Positions 26,865 to 39,090 of a DNA stretch of 64,000 bases are shown here, piece by piece. Under the pieces are notes generated by a model. The model saw only the letters and a list, made by a program, of their open reading frames with translations, did no database searches and was not told where the DNA came from. The position numbers and the translations under genes are program-made. The DNA comes from Rhodobacter sp. GTDB taxonomy: Bacteria > Pseudomonadota > Alphaproteobacteria > Rhodobacterales > Rhodobacteraceae. Within the stretch, counting starts at the first letter, position 1. Each line of letters starts with the position of its first letter. The DNA lies in assembly GCA_027484985.1 (NCBI GenBank), contig JAIXRW010000015.1:1-64000 (forward strand). The letters are read 5' to 3'.

Positions 26865-29800
26865 TCAGCTGCACCCGCTCGTGCCGCCGCAGGTGTTGCA
26901 CTTCATGCAGGTGCCGTTGCGAACCAGCGTATAGTTGCCGCATTCGCCGCAAGGATCGCCTTCATAGCCCTGCATCTTGGCCTTGGTGCGGGCATCCATG
27001 CTGACCGTACCGGTGGACAGTGCCGTCATCGTGGTTTCAGCAACCAGACCCGACATCGACACACCATCCGTTCCGGTGTGCAGCATGCTTGGCGCCAGCC
27101 CGCCCTGGAACACGACCAGTTCCTGCGGCAGACGCTTGCGCAGATAGCCGGTGGACGAGATGGATTTCAGCAGTTCGACCGATTTCGACGCCTGATTGTC
27201 CGACACTTCGCCAAAGTTGCGTTTGCCCTCGTCATCGCCGCGGCCCAGATCGTCGAAAGACGCACCTTCGGGTTTCACATGGGCAAGGTCGGTGCGGTCA
27301 AGATAGCTGATCGCCAGTTCGCGGAAGATATAGTCGAGGATCGAGGTCGCGTTCTTGATGCTGTCATTGCCCTGCACCATGCCCGCCGGTTCGAAACGGG
27401 TGAAGGTGAAGGCTTCGACAAACTCTTCCAGCGGCACGCCGTACTGAAGGCCGACCGAGACCGCGATGGCAAAGTTGTTCATCATCGCACGGAAGCCTGC
27501 ACCTTCCTTGTGCATGTCGATGAAGATCTCGCCCAGCCGCCCGTCGCCATATTCGCCGGTGCGCAGATAGACCTTGTGGCCCCCCACAATGGCTTTCTGG
27601 GTATAGCCCTTGCGGCGTTCCGGCAGTTTTTCGCGGTTGGTGCGGATGATGTCGCGGTAGATGATCTTTTCGACGATCTTCTCGGCCAGAACGGCGGCCT
27701 TTTCCTGCGCCGAACCCGAGGCGAAGATTTCTTCCGCCTCTTCGTCATCCTCGACCAGCGCCGAAGCCAGCGGCTGGCTCAGCTTGGAACCGTCGCGATA
27801 CAGCGCGTTGGCCTTGATACCCAAGGAATGCGACAGTTCGTAAGCTGCCAGCGTTTCCCCGATGGTGGCCGAATTCGGCATGTTGATCGTCTTGGAAATG
27901 GCGCCCGAGATGAAGGACTGCGCCGCCGCCATCATGTAGATGTGGCTTTCCACCGACAGATAGCGCTTGCCCGTCTTGCCGCAGGGGTTGGCGCAATCAA
28001 AGACCGAATAGTGTTCGGGCTTCAGGAAAGGCGCGCCTTCCAGCGTCATGGTGCCGCAAACATGGTCATTGGCGGCATCGATCTGCGACTTGGTAAAGCC
28101 AAGGTGGCGCAGCAGGTCAAAGGTCGGATCGGCCAGCTTTTCGGCAGGGATTCCCAGCGTGTGCTTGCAGAAATCCTCGCCCAGCGTCCACTGGTTGAAC
28201 ACGAAGCGGATGTCGAAGGCCGAGGGCAGCGCGCTTTCGATCTTTTCCAGCTCGCGCGGGCCAAAACCGTGGCCGATCAGCGCGGTGTGGTTGATGCCGG
28301 GGCAGTTGCCGATGGACCCGTGACCCACGGCATAGGCAACAATCTCGGCAATCTGGCTGGAAGAATAGCCAAGGGCTTCCAGACCCGCCGGAACCGACTG
28401 GTTGATGATCTTGAAATAGCCACCGCCAGCCAGCTTCTTGAACTTGACCAAGGCGAAGTCGGGCTCGATGCCCGTCGTGTCGCAATCCATGACCAGACCG
28501 ATGGTGCCGGTGGGGGCGATCACGGTTGTCTGGGCGTTGCGGTAACCGTGCTTTTCGCCCAAGGACAGCGCCTCGTCCCATGCCGATTTGGCAAGCGCGA
28601 CAAGGCTTTGGTCAGGGCAGTTCGCGTGGTCGAGTGCCACGGGGTTGACGTTTACCCCCTCATATCCGCCCGTCCGGCCATAGGCGGCGTTGCGGTGGTT
28701 GCGGATCACGCGCAGCATGTGGTGGGCGTTGCGCTTGTAGCCCGAGAAGGCGCCAAGTTCGCCCGCCATTTCGGCGCTGGTGGCATAGGACACGCCCGTC
28801 ATGATCGCCGTCAGCGCGCCGCACAGGGCGCGGCCTTTAACCGAATCGTAGCCAAGGCCCATATTCATCAGCAGGCCACCGATATTGGCATAGCCAAGGC
28901 CCAGGGTGCGGAAATCATAGGACAGCTGGGCGATTTCCTTCGACGGGAACTGCGCCATCATCACGCTAATTTCCAGCGTCACGGTCCAAAGACGGGTGGC
29001 GTGCATATAGGCGTCGGAGTCGAACTTGCCGTCCTTGTAGAAGGTCAGCAGGTTCATCGAGGCAAGGTTGCAGGCCGTATCGTCAAGGAACATGTATTCC
29101 GAGCAGGGGTTAGACCCGCGGATCGGCCCATCCTCGGGGCAGGTGTGCCAGGCGTTGACGGTGTCGTGGAACTGGATGCCCGGATCGGCGCAGGCCCATG
29201 CGGCGTGCCCCACTTGATCCCACAACTCGCGTGCCTTGACGGTCTTGGCGACCTTGCCGTCGGTGCGGCGGATCAGCGCCCAGTCGTCATCATTCTGCAC
29301 TGCTTTCAGGAAGGCATCGGTCACACGGACCGAGTTGTTCGAGTTTTGGCCCGACACGGTGATGTAGGCTTCCGAATCCCAATCCACGTCATAGGTGGGG
29401 AATTCGATGCTGGTGAAACCCTGCTTTGCATATTGCAGGATGCGGTTGGTGTAAGTGTCGGGGATCATGGCCTTTTTGGCCGATTTGATCGCCGCCTTAA
29501 GCGCCGCGTTCTTGGCGGGGTCAACCGAATCTTCGGCCGAACCGTCCCACTGGCGGATGGCGGCGAAAATCTCGTTCAGTTTCAGCTCATGCGCCTTGGA
29601 CCCGGCGACAAGGCTGGCGACCTTTTGTTCCTCGATGACCTTCCAGTTGATGAAGGCTTCGATATCGGGGTGGTCCATGTCGGCGATGACCATCTTGGCC
29701 GCGCGGCGCGTGGTGCCGCCCGATTTGATCGCGCCCGCCGCGCGGTCACCGATTTTCAGGAAGCCCATCAGGCCCGACGACTTGCCGCCACCCGACAGCT

Positions 29801-30530
29801 TTTCACCCTCGCCCCGCAGCGACGAAAAGTTGGTGCCGGTGCCCGAACCGTATTTGAACAGCCGCGCCTCGCGGACCCACAGGTCCATGATGCCGCCGTC
29901 ACCGACCAGATCGTCCTTGACCGACTGGATGAAGCAGGCATGCGGCTGCGGGTGTTCATAGGCGGATGCCGACTTGGTCAGTTCGCCCGTCTTGTAATCG
30001 ACGTAATAGTGGCCCTGGCTCGGGCCGTCGATGCCATAGGCCCAGTGCAGGCCGGTGTTGAACCACTGGGGCGAGTTGGGGGCTGCCATCTGGCGGGCCA
30101 GCATGTAGCGCATTTCGTCGAAATAGGCGCGGGCATCGGATTCGGTGGTGAAATAGCCACCCTTCCAGCCCCAATAGGCCCAAGCGCCGGCCAGACGGTC
30201 AAACACCTGCTTGGCCGAGGTTTCACCTACGAAACGCTCTGCTTCCGGCAGGCTGGCCAGCGCCGCATCGTCGGGGACCGAGCGCCACAGGAATTCGGGC
30301 ACGCCCTTTTCCTTCACACGCTTAAGACGGGCGGGAACGCCGGCCTTGCGGAAATATTTCTGGGCCAGAACGTCGGACGCCACCTGGCTAAAGCCTTCGG
30401 GAACCTCGACCGCGTCGTTGCGGAAAACGATCTTGCCGTCAGGGTTGCGGATTTCCGATGTGGTGATGGCGAAGGCCATCGTTCCATAGGCGCCGGTTGC
30501 CTCGGTGGTAAACTTGCGTTCGATTTTCAT
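26865..30530 (-). CDS. nrdJ: Adenosylcobalamin-dependent (class II) ribonucleoside-diphosphate reductase
   Basis: [20 protein letters not shown]...; [40 protein letters not shown]-terminal [14 protein letters not shown]. Confidence 0.95.
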   Translation of the reverse strand: MKIERKFTTEATGAYGTMAFAITTSEIRNPDGKIVFRNDAVEVPEGFSQVASDVLAQKYFRKAGVPARLKRVKEKGVPEFLWRSVPDDAALASLPEAERFVGETSAKQVFDRLAGAWAYWGWKGGYFTTESDARAYFDEMRYMLARQMAAPNSPQWFNTGLHWAYGIDGPSQGHYYVDYKTGELTKSASAYEHPQPHACFIQSVKDDLVGDGGIMDLWVREARLFKYGSGTGTNFSSLRGEGEKLSGGGKSSGLMGFLKIGDRAAGAIKSGGTTRRAAKMVIADMDHPDIEAFINWKVIEEQKVASLVAGSKAHELKLNEIFAAIRQWDGSAEDSVDPAKNAALKAAIKSAKKAMIPDTYTNRILQYAKQGFTSIEFPTYDVDWDSEAYITVSGQNSNNSVRVTDAFLKAVQNDDDWALIRRTDGKVAKTVKARELWDQVGHAAWACADPGIQFHDTVNAWHTCPEDGPIRGSNPCSEYMFLDDTACNLASMNLLTFYKDGKFDSDAYMHATRLWTVTLEISVMMAQFPSKEIAQLSYDFRTLGLGYANIGGLLMNMGLGYDSVKGRALCGALTAIMTGVSYATSAEMAGELGAFSGYKRNAHHMLRVIRNHRNAAYGRTGGYEGVNVNPVALDHANCPDQSLVALAKSAWDEALSLGEKHGYRNAQTTVIAPTGTIGLVMDCDTTGIEPDFALVKFKKLAGGGYFKIINQSVPAGLEALGYSSSQIAEIVAYAVGHGSIGNCPGINHTALIGHGFGPRELEKIESALPSAFDIRFVFNQWTLGEDFCKHTLGIPAEKLADPTFDLLRHLGFTKSQIDAANDHVCGTMTLEGAPFLKPEHYSVFDCANPCGKTGKRYLSVESHIYMMAAAQSFISGAISKTINMPNSATIGETLAAYELSHSLGIKANALYRDGSKLSQPLASALVEDDEEAEEIFASGSAQEKAAVLAEKIVEKIIYRDIIRTNREKLPERRKGYTQKAIVGGHKVYLRTGEYGDGRLGEIFIDMHKEGAGFRAMMNNFAIAVSVGLQYGVPLEEFVEAFTFTRFEPAGMVQGNDSIKNATSILDYIFRELAISYLDRTDLAHVKPEGASFDDLGRGDDEGKRNFGEVSDNQASKSVELLKSISSTGYLRKRLPQELVVFQGGLAPSMLHTGTDGVSMSGLVAETTMTALSTGTVSMDARTKAKMQGYEGDPCGECGNYTLVRNGTCMKCNTCGGTSGCS

Positions 30531-30678
30531 CTGCCCCGTCTCCCGTTCAGCTGTGCGGGCTTCGCCCGTCGTGAATGTTCCATGGCGCCGGACAAAGCCC
30601 CATTGCCCTGCCCCGAAAGGCAAGCTTCAACATCATGGATGCTGGTTGGTGCTTTGGTTATCTCTGCCCGTTGTTACC

Positions 30679-30698
30679 GGCCACTAAATGTTGTGGCC
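30679..30698. promoter_or_regulatory. Candidate NrdR box upstream of nrdJ
   Basis: ggccactaaatgttgtggcc: GGCCAC/GTGGCC arms around taaatgtt; resembles the general NrdR-box form with CWA...TWG core. Confidence 0.5.
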
Positions 30699-30944
30699 TT
30701 TCCGCCTACCTCGTCAAGGTGTCGTAATTCGGGCCGCGATTCAAACGCTTTATTTACATTTCCGTGAGGATTTTCTGCTTGACTGACCAGACGTCAGCCA
30801 TACGCGGCGCGGCCGCTGCACGCACATCTGTGGGTTGATCTGTGGACAAGTCTGCGCCATGGCGCGGGCCGGGCTGAAAAACCATTGAAATCGCGGCACT
30901 TGCCACGGCGCGGTGGCAAAGCCGCCCTGCGCGGGCGATATGGA

Positions 30945-31853
30945 TCATCCGGGCAGGCGATTCCCTGCCCGGACGGGGCTGCGGTGATTGATCAGAACGA
31001 TTCCCACCGCCACCAGCGCCCCCGCCCCAAGAATCGCCGGGGTGATCGCCTCGGAAAACAGCACCCAGCCCAGCAGGATGGCGAAAACCGGGGTCAGGAA
31101 GGAAAAGCTCGCCACCGTGGCCGCCGGATAGACCGACAGCAGCCACAACCAGCAGATGAAGCCGCCCGCCACCACGACCGAGGACTGGAACAGCAGCCCC
31201 AGCAGATGCAGCGCATGCAGATCGCGGATCAGCGGGCCGAACAAGGGCGAGATCAAAAGCAGGATCGGACCCGAAACCAGCACCATCCAGAACAGTTGCA
31301 TTTCCGGCCCCGCCGCGCGCAGACGGCTTTTGCGCGCGATAAAGGCCGTGCCCGCCCAGCCAAAGGCCCCGCCCAGCGCGCACAGATCGCCGATCAGGCT
31401 GCCCTCGCCCCCCGGTGTGCGCGACAGGATGGCCCAAGCCGTTCCCGCAAAGGCACAAACCAGACCCACGGCGCGCACGGGGGTTATCGCCTCGTCCGGC
31501 AGGCCGAAATGGGCCAGAATCGCCAGCCAGAGCGGCATCGAATAAAAGATCACCGCCGCGCGGCTGACAGCCGTCAGGTCGAGCGCGACAAACAGGCACA
31601 GGAACTCGGCCGCGAAGATCGCGCCGATCAGCAGGCCCGGCGCCAGATGATCGGCGCGCAACCGTGGCGGGCGCCCGCGTGCCCACAGCCACAGCGCGAC
31701 GAACACCGCCCCAAGGACCGACCGCAACCCCGCGAAAAACACGGGCTGCAACCCCTGATTGACGAATTTCACCATGATCTGGTTCACCGCAAGCAGCAGC
31801 GTCACCCCGATCAGGGCCATCGCCCCAACGGTATCGAGCCTGTCTTTCCGCAT
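30945..31853 (-). CDS. EamA/DMT family transporter
   Basis: MRKDRLDTVGAMALIGVTLLLAVNQIMVKFVNQGLQPVFFAGLRSVLGAVFVALWLW; about 10 TM. Confidence 0.85.
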   Translation of the reverse strand: MRKDRLDTVGAMALIGVTLLLAVNQIMVKFVNQGLQPVFFAGLRSVLGAVFVALWLWARGRPPRLRADHLAPGLLIGAIFAAEFLCLFVALDLTAVSRAAVIFYSMPLWLAILAHFGLPDEAITPVRAVGLVCAFAGTAWAILSRTPGGEGSLIGDLCALGGAFGWAGTAFIARKSRLRAAGPEMQLFWMVLVSGPILLLISPLFGPLIRDLHALHLLGLLFQSSVVVAGGFICWLWLLSVYPAATVASFSFLTPVFAILLGWVLFSEAITPAILGAGALVAVGIVLINHRSPVRAGNRLPG

Positions 31854-32000
31854 GCGCCGCCCCCGTTTGCCGCCGTGCAGAGTTTGCCGTGCATCGGGGG
31901 CTGTCAAGCGCCGAACGGCACGGCCGCGCGGGGGAAAGCTCTGGCCCTGTGCCGCCAGATGGCTTAGAGGCAGGACAGACCGTCACGAAGGCTTGCCCCC

Positions 32001-32411
32001 ATGGCAGACATCATCGCCCGTTGCGAGGCCAAGCGCCTGCGGATGACAGACCAGCGCCGCATCGTCGCGCGTGTGATCGGCGAGGCCGAGGATCACCCCG
32101 ACGTGGAAGAAATGTATGCCCGCGCGGTCAAGCTTGATCCGCGCATCTCGATCGCCACGGTCTATCGCACGGTAAAACTGTTCGAAGAAGCGGGCATTCT
32201 TGACCGGCTGGAATTCGGGGACGGGCGCGCGCGCTATGAAGATGCCGAACGCGACCATCACGACCACCTGATCGATGTGAATACCGGCGAAGTCATCGAA
32301 TTCATCGACCCCGAAATAGAAGCGTTGCAGGAACGGATTGCCGAACGGTTGGGGTACCGGCTGGTCGGGCACCGGCTGGAACTATTGGGCGTTCCGGTCA
32401 AGAAAAGCTGA
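32001..32411 (+). CDS. Fur-family metalloregulator (Fur/Mur type)
   Basis: RCEAKRLRMTDQRRIVARVIGEAEDHPDVEEMYARAVKLDPRISIATVYRTVKLFEEAGILDRLEF...DHHDHLIDVNTGEVIEF. Confidence 0.9.
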   Translation: MADIIARCEAKRLRMTDQRRIVARVIGEAEDHPDVEEMYARAVKLDPRISIATVYRTVKLFEEAGILDRLEFGDGRARYEDAERDHHDHLIDVNTGEVIEFIDPEIEALQERIAERLGYRLVGHRLELLGVPVKKS

Positions 32412-32413
32412 AG

Positions 32414-33313
32414 ATGACGCACGCAAGGGACAATCTGCGCGGCATCCTGTTGATGGTCGCCTCCATGGCGGGCTTTGCCATGGAGGATATGTTCATCAAA
32501 TGGGCCGCCGCCGACCTGCCCACGGGGCAGATCCTTTTGATGATCGGGCTGGCGGGCGGCGCGGTATTTGCCGCCATGGCGCGCGCACAGGGACAGCGCA
32601 GTTTCGTGCGTGAGGCGCTGCATCCGGCGGTGATCGGGCGCAACCTGGGCGAGATGGTCGGCACCTTCGGCTTTGTCACCGCGCTGACGCTGGCGCCGCT
32701 TTCGACCGTGTCGGCAGTGGCGCAGGCCATGCCCCTTGCTGTCACGATGGGGGCCGCGCTTTTTCTTGGCGAAACCGTGGGTTGGCGGCGCTGGACGGCG
32801 ATCATCGCGGGCTTTCTGGGGGTGCTTTTGATCATCCGCCCCGGCCTTGACGGGTTTGAGCCTGATGCCCTTTGGGCGGTGCTTGCCGTCTTTGGTCTGG
32901 GCGCGCGCGACCTGTTCACGCGCCGTGTTCCGGCCACGACCACCACGGTGCAACTGTCGGTCTGGGGCTTTCTGGCCGTGGCGCTGCTGGGGGCGGGAAT
33001 GTTGCTGGTATCGGGCGGGGCGCAGGTTCCGGGCGGGGCGCAGGCGGGCTATATCGGCGGGGCGCTGGCCTTTGGCATCGCGGCCTATTGGGCGCTGACC
33101 AAGGCCAACCGTCTGGGCGAGATGTCGGTCATCACCCCCTTCCGCTATTCGCGGCTGATCTTCGGTGTCGGGCTTGGCGTGCTGGTCTTTGGCGAACGCC
33201 CCGATGTCATGACGCTGTTGGGCGGGCTGATCATCATCGCCTCGGGGCTTTACACATTCGCCCGCGAACGCGCCCGCAAACGCGCACTTTCCACGGCCGC
33301 CCCAAGCCGCTAA
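32414..33313 (+). CDS. EamA/DMT family transporter
   Basis: MTHARDNLRGILLMVASMAGFAMEDMFIKWAAADLPTGQILLMIGLAGG; about 10 TM. Confidence 0.85.
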   Translation: MTHARDNLRGILLMVASMAGFAMEDMFIKWAAADLPTGQILLMIGLAGGAVFAAMARAQGQRSFVREALHPAVIGRNLGEMVGTFGFVTALTLAPLSTVSAVAQAMPLAVTMGAALFLGETVGWRRWTAIIAGFLGVLLIIRPGLDGFEPDALWAVLAVFGLGARDLFTRRVPATTTTVQLSVWGFLAVALLGAGMLLVSGGAQVPGGAQAGYIGGALAFGIAAYWALTKANRLGEMSVITPFRYSRLIFGVGLGVLVFGERPDVMTLLGGLIIIASGLYTFARERARKRALSTAAPSR

Positions 33314-34639
<1,326 letters not shown>

Positions 34640-34725
34640 CGAAACTTTGTTGCGCGGCACATCCCGCAGGCATGCACAGGGGATGCAGACGCGCTGAACG
34701 CAGGCTTTACGGTCCGGTAAGGATT

Positions 34726-34754
34726 GGCCCCTCGCCCGGCGGGGGGCCTTTTCT
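34726..34754 (+). terminator. Intrinsic terminator after eno
   Basis: ggcccctcgcccggcggggggccttttcttt. Confidence 0.75.
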
Positions 34755-34760
34755 TTCTGC

Positions 34761-34836
34761 GGCGCTTTCATACTCGGTCAAATATCCTCGGGGGGAGGGC
34801 CGCATCGCGGCCCGTGGGGGGCAGACAGCCCCCCTT
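34761..34836. repeat. Hairpin-rich intergenic repeat with GAGGATATTTG core
   Basis: Reverse complement gggggctgtctgccccccacgggccgcgatgcggccctccccccgaggatatttgaccgagtatg; same layout as 44300-44362. Confidence 0.55.
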
Positions 34837-34910
34837 GCGACAAAGTCAGAAATTGTCGCGGTGACAAATTGGGCGTGGTGGCGCGCCCGCAGGCGGGATA
34901 TGCCCGCGCC

Positions 34911-35792
34911 ATGACCCAAGCCAGACCCAATATCGACACGCCGCGCGGATTTGCCTTTGCGCTTTCGGCTTACCTGCTGTGGGGCTTTCTGCCGCTTTAC
35001 ATGAAGGCGTTGCATGCGGTGCCCACCTTCGAGGTGATCGCCAACCGCATCCTTTGGTCGGTGCCGGTGGCGGGGGTGATCCTGATCGTGCTGGGGCGGA
35101 CAGCCGAATTGCGGGCCGCCATCCGCAATCCGCGCATGCTGGGCATGGGGGCGGTGACGGCGGCGCTGATCACGGTGAACTGGGGCATCTATGTCTGGGC
35201 CATCCAGTCGGGCCATGCGCTGGAAGCGGCCTTGGGCTATTACATCAACCCGCTGTTTTCGGTTTTCCTTGGCGCGGTGCTGCTGAAGGAACGCATGTCG
35301 GCGGCGCAATGGGCGGCGGTGGGGCTGGCGGTGCTGGCCGTGGTGGTGCTGACCGTCGAGGCGGGACAGGTGCCCTTGGTGGCGCTGGGGCTGACCTTCA
35401 GCTGGGGGGCTTATGCCTATTTCAAGAAGATGCTGCCCATCGGGCCCAATCAGGGTTTCATGCTTGAGGTGTTGATCCTGTCGCCCTTTGCGCTGGCCTA
35501 TCTGGGCTGGCGCGGGGCCGAGGGCGTGCTGTTCACGGGCGATGCCGCGACGGTGGCCTTGCTCTTGGGGGCCGGTCTGGTGACGGCGGTTCCGCTGATG
35601 CTTTATGCCAACGGGGCCAAGCTGTTGAAGCTGTCAACCATCGGCATCATGCAATATATCGCGCCCACGATGATCTTCCTGACGGCGGTGTTTTTGTTCG
35701 GCGAGCCCTTTGGCATGGCGCGGGCGATTGCCTTTCCGATGATCTGGGCGGCGCTGGCGATCTATACGGTATCACTGGTGCGGCAGAGATAG
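34911..35792 (+). CDS. rarD: RarD-type EamA family transporter
   Basis: MTQARPNIDTPRGFAFALSAYLLWGFLPLYMKALHAVPTFEVIANRILWSVPVAG. Confidence 0.9.
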   Translation: MTQARPNIDTPRGFAFALSAYLLWGFLPLYMKALHAVPTFEVIANRILWSVPVAGVILIVLGRTAELRAAIRNPRMLGMGAVTAALITVNWGIYVWAIQSGHALEAALGYYINPLFSVFLGAVLLKERMSAAQWAAVGLAVLAVVVLTVEAGQVPLVALGLTFSWGAYAYFKKMLPIGPNQGFMLEVLILSPFALAYLGWRGAEGVLFTGDAATVALLLGAGLVTAVPLMLYANGAKLLKLSTIGIMQYIAPTMIFLTAVFLFGEPFGMARAIAFPMIWAALAIYTVSLVRQR

Positions 35793-35836
35793 GGCCGGCG
35801 GCGGGGGTTCCCGAGGCTGTTATCTGTCCGGCTGCT

Positions 35837-35908
35837 GTCATCCCCGCGAAAGCGGGGATCTCTGGGTTGCTTTGTCCTGTGCGAGATCCCCGCTTGCGCG
35901 GGGATGAC
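35837..35908. repeat. 72-bp REP-like inverted repeat, copy 1
   Basis: gtcatccccgcgaaagcggggatctc...gagatccccgcttgcgcggggatgac. Confidence 0.9.
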
Positions 35909-35919
35909 AGTCGGTAAAC

Positions 35920-36140
35920 GTGGCAACGGCGCGTGCCTTTGCCACGTGGAGCGAATTACGCTGTCCGGCCGTGTGCCCAAAGCACACGGCCAGCGCCCGC
36001 CCCGCCTGTGGCGGGCGCTTCTCGCCCGCCGGGGCAGGCGCCGGCCCCCGGGGTTTTGCGGGGCAGACGGTTTAGCGGCAACGTGGTGCTGCGGGCGGGG
36101 AAACGCGGATCGCGTTTCCTTTTCCGCCCGAACCGGAATG
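35920..36140 (+). repeat. Composite hairpin repeat, copy 1
   Basis: Modules: gtggcaacggcgcgtgcctttgccac; ggccgtgtgcccaaagcacacggcc + agcgcccgcc...; gggcggggaaacgcggatcgcgtttcc. Confidence 0.8.
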
Positions 36141-36164
36141 GATCGGCTTCCAGCCGATATATCT

Positions 36165-36236
36165 GTCATCCCCGCGAAAGCGGGGACCTCTGCGGTGCTT
36201 TGTCCTGTGCGAGGTCCCCGCTTGCGCGGGGATGAC
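36165..36236. repeat. 72-bp REP-like inverted repeat, copy 2
   Basis: gtcatccccgcgaaagcggggacctctgcggtgctttgtcctgtgcgaggtccccgcttgcgcggggatgac. Confidence 0.9.
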
Positions 36237-36264
36237 AGGGCGGGACGGGGCATTCCCGACCCCG

Positions 36265-36478
36265 CAGTCGGGCGGAACGGAAACGCGATCCGCGTTTCCC
36301 GCCCGCAGAGCGGCGCATCACCAAGGCCGTCTGTCCCGTGCATTGCAAAAGGCCAGCGCCCGTCACGGGCGGGCGAGAAGCGCCCGCCTGGGGGCGGGGC
36401 GGGCGCTGGCCGTGTGCTTTGGGCACACGGCCGGATGGCGGACAGGACAGCGCGTGGCAAAGGCGCGCGCCTTTGCCA
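36265..36478 (-). repeat. Composite hairpin repeat, copy 2 (inverted relative to copy 1)
   Basis: gggcggaacggaaacgcgatccgcgtttcccgcccg ... ggccgtgtgctttgggcacacggcc ... gtggcaaaggcgcgcgcctttgcca: same modules in reverse order. Confidence 0.85.
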
Positions 36479-36490
36479 GCTTTACCACCG

Positions 36491-36562
36491 GTCATCCCCG
36501 CGAAAGCGGGGATCTCCGGGGTGCTTTGTCCTGCGGGGGGTCCCCGCTTGCGCGGGGATGAC
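36491..36562. repeat. 72-bp REP-like inverted repeat, copy 3
   Basis: gtcatccccgcgaaagcggggatctccggggtgctttgtcctgcggggggtccccgcttgcgcggggatgac. Confidence 0.9.
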
Positions 36563-36581
36563 TGTCAGGGGGGCAGCCCCC

Positions 36582-37685
36582 TCAGGGCCTGCTTACCCTG
36601 CCCCCGCCCACCAGTGCGGCAACCCCTGTCGTCATCGGCCCCGAGGTTGCAAGGCCGCGCGCCACCCGCACGGCAAGGAAGGCGAAGGCCTGCGCTTCCA
36701 GCATGTCACCATCAAGGCCTGCGGCCTCGACCGGTTCGGCCGCTATCCGCAGCCGTTCGGACAGTTCGGCCATCAGCGTGGCGTTGTGCCGCCCGCCGCC
36801 CGTGACCAGCAGGCGCGAGATGGGGGTGGGGAAATGTTCGGCCCCCCGTGCCACGGCGGCGGCAATCGCGGCGGTCAGGGTGGCGGCGGCATCGGCGGGC
36901 GACAGGTGGCCCACATCGAGGGCGGCGTGAAAATCGTTCCGGTCCAGCGATTTGGGCGGCATGCGGTAGAAATAGGGATGGGTCAGGAAGCGGTCGATCA
37001 GGGCGGCATCGGCCCTGCCCGTGGCGGCCAGCGCGCCGCCTTCATCGACCGCGCGGCCTGTCAGCCGCAGCATCAGGTCGTTCAGCGGCGCATTGGCGGG
37101 GCCTGTATCAAAGGCGAGCAATGCCCCTGCCTGTTCGGGCGCGGTCTGGCGCGGGTCGATCCATGTGACATTGCCGACCCCGCCAAGGTTCAGGATCGCG
37201 ATGGGCTGTTCCGCCCCGATATGGCGGGCCAGCGCAAAGTGGTAAAAGGGCGCAAGCGGTGCCCCCTGCCCGCCCATCGCCACATCGGCACTGCGGAAAT
37301 CCCACACCACCGGCAGGCCCAGCGTGCGGGCCAAAAGGTCGCCATTGCCCGCCTGATGCGTGCCGCGGCCTTGCGGATCATGGGCCAACGTCTGGCCGTG
37401 AAAGCCCGCGATCTCGGCCCCCGAAAAGCGGGCCATCACCTCGGCATGGGCGTTTTCGACCACGGCGGCGGCGGGTTCGACTTCCGGATCGCCGGGCCAC
37501 TGGCCAAGGGCGGCGCGGATGGTGGCCTGTTCGTCGGCCGAATAGGGGCGATAAGCGGTGGGGCCGAATTCGAGGATGCGTTCGCCATCGGTCAGCACCA
37601 TGGCCGCATCGACCCCGTCAAGCGAGGTGCCCGACATGGTGCCCAGCGCCCAGACCGCGCCGTTGATCGGCCTTCCGCTTCGCAT
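36582..37685 (-). CDS. anmK: Anhydro-N-acetylmuramic acid kinase
   Basis: [59 protein letters not shown]. Confidence 0.93.
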   Translation of the reverse strand: MRSGRPINGAVWALGTMSGTSLDGVDAAMVLTDGERILEFGPTAYRPYSADEQATIRAALGQWPGDPEVEPAAAVVENAHAEVMARFSGAEIAGFHGQTLAHDPQGRGTHQAGNGDLLARTLGLPVVWDFRSADVAMGGQGAPLAPFYHFALARHIGAEQPIAILNLGGVGNVTWIDPRQTAPEQAGALLAFDTGPANAPLNDLMLRLTGRAVDEGGALAATGRADAALIDRFLTHPYFYRMPPKSLDRNDFHAALDVGHLSPADAAATLTAAIAAAVARGAEHFPTPISRLLVTGGGRHNATLMAELSERLRIAAEPVEAAGLDGDMLEAQAFAFLAVRVARGLATSGPMTTGVAALVGGGRVSRP

Positions 37686-37746
37686 CTTCCTTTCACTCCC
37701 CGTCCCGACTATACCGCCAAGGCCAAGTTTAAAGCACGGGTGCCCC

Positions 37747-38997
37747 ATGACCTACCATGCCAAATCGGACTTCATGCGCGTGATGATGACGCGCGGCTAT
37801 CTGGCCGATTGCACCGATTATCAGGCACTGGACGAGGCTTTCGCCAAGGGCGTGGTGCCGGGTTACATCGGGTTCGATGCGACGGCAAAATCGCTGCATG
37901 TGGGCAGCCTGATCCAGATCATGATGCTGCGCTGGTTGCAGAAATGCGGCGGCAAGCCCATCGTGCTGATGGGCGGGGGGACGACCAAGATCGGCGATCC
38001 CAGTTTCCGCGCGGACGAGCGGCCTTTGCTGACGGACGCGCAGATCAACGACAATATCGCGGGCATCAAGCGGGCGTTTTCGCCTTATGTCACCTTTGGC
38101 GACGGGCCGACCGATGCGGTGATGGTGAACAATGCCGAATGGCTGGACCAGCTGAATTACATCGGCTTTCTGCGCGATATCGGGCGGCATTTTTCGGTGA
38201 ACCGGATGCTGTCGTTCGAAAGCGTCAAATCGCGGCTGGACCGCGAGCAATCGCTGAGCTTCCTCGAATTCAACTACATGATCTTGCAGGCCTATGACTT
38301 TCTTGAACTCAATCGCCGCTATGGGTGCCTGTTGCAGATGGGCGGGTCGGACCAGTGGGGGAATATCGTCAACGGGGTCGATCTGACGCGGCGGGTGATC
38401 GAGCATGAGGTGTACGGGCTGACCTCGCCCCTGCTGACGACCAGCGACGGCAAGAAGATGGGCAAAAGCCAGAACGGCGCGGTGTGGCTGAATGGCGATC
38501 TGCTGAGCCCTTACGAGTTCTGGCAGTTCTGGCGCAACACGACCGATGCCGATGTGGGGCGGTTCCTGAAGCTTTATACCGATCTGCCGCTGGAGGAATG
38601 TGACCGTCTGGGCGCCTTGCAGGGGTCCGAGGTGAATGCGGCCAAGGTGGTGCTGGCCAATGCGGTGACCACCCTGCTGCACGGGGCCGAGGCGGCAGCG
38701 GCGGCCGAGGCGACCGCGCGGCAGGTGTTCGAACAGGGCGGCATCGGCGACGACCTGCCCACCGTGGCGCTGTCGGTCGATGAAGTGGCCGAAGGCGTGG
38801 GCATCGTGCAGCTGTTCGTCCGCGCGGGGCTGGCGGCATCGGGCAAGGACGCCAAGCGCCTGATTGCCGAGGGTGGGGCACGGGTGAATGACGAGATCGT
38901 CACCGATGCGGCCCTGCGCTATGGCGCCGGGGAACTGGCCGAACCGATGAAGCTGACCGCAGGCAAGAAGCGGCATGCGCTGGTGGTGATCGGGTAA
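37747..38997 (+). CDS. tyrS: Tyrosyl-tRNA synthetase
   Basis: [82 protein letters not shown]. Confidence 0.96.
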   Translation: MTYHAKSDFMRVMMTRGYLADCTDYQALDEAFAKGVVPGYIGFDATAKSLHVGSLIQIMMLRWLQKCGGKPIVLMGGGTTKIGDPSFRADERPLLTDAQINDNIAGIKRAFSPYVTFGDGPTDAVMVNNAEWLDQLNYIGFLRDIGRHFSVNRMLSFESVKSRLDREQSLSFLEFNYMILQAYDFLELNRRYGCLLQMGGSDQWGNIVNGVDLTRRVIEHEVYGLTSPLLTTSDGKKMGKSQNGAVWLNGDLLSPYEFWQFWRNTTDADVGRFLKLYTDLPLEECDRLGALQGSEVNAAKVVLANAVTTLLHGAEAAAAAEATARQVFEQGGIGDDLPTVALSVDEVAEGVGIVQLFVRAGLAASGKDAKRLIAEGGARVNDEIVTDAALRYGAGELAEPMKLTAGKKRHALVVIG

Positions 38998-39090
38998 CGG
39001 GGGCGGGCGCGTCGCGCACCGGCGGGCGTTGTCTGTTCGCTGACGGTTCGTCTTTCGGTTAGCCCTTCAACGGGTTGAAATCGCAACCCC

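Noticed and set aside
26772-30767. 1331-aa open frame antisense to the whole of nrdJ
   Set aside because: Low-complexity, H/R/G-rich shadow frame typical of GC-rich coding DNA; nrdJ on the other strand is unambiguous.
30531-30780. Cobalamin riboswitch upstream of B12-dependent nrdJ
   Set aside because: No recognisable B12-box or long leader; only the NrdR-like palindrome stands out.
35837-36562. CRISPR array or IS element
   Set aside because: Only three 72-bp palindromes with related interiors, no spacers, no transposase ORF.
35762-36590. ORFs such as SPRKRGPRTGQSTAEVPAFAGMTD and VIPAKAGISGVLC
   Set aside because: Chance translations of REP-like inverted repeats, a common over-annotation.
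35904-37746. N-terminal extension of the 797-aa ORF 35904-38297
   Set aside because: Reads through REP/composite repeats and antisense to anmK; it is also out of frame with tyrS, which begins at 37747 in another frame.
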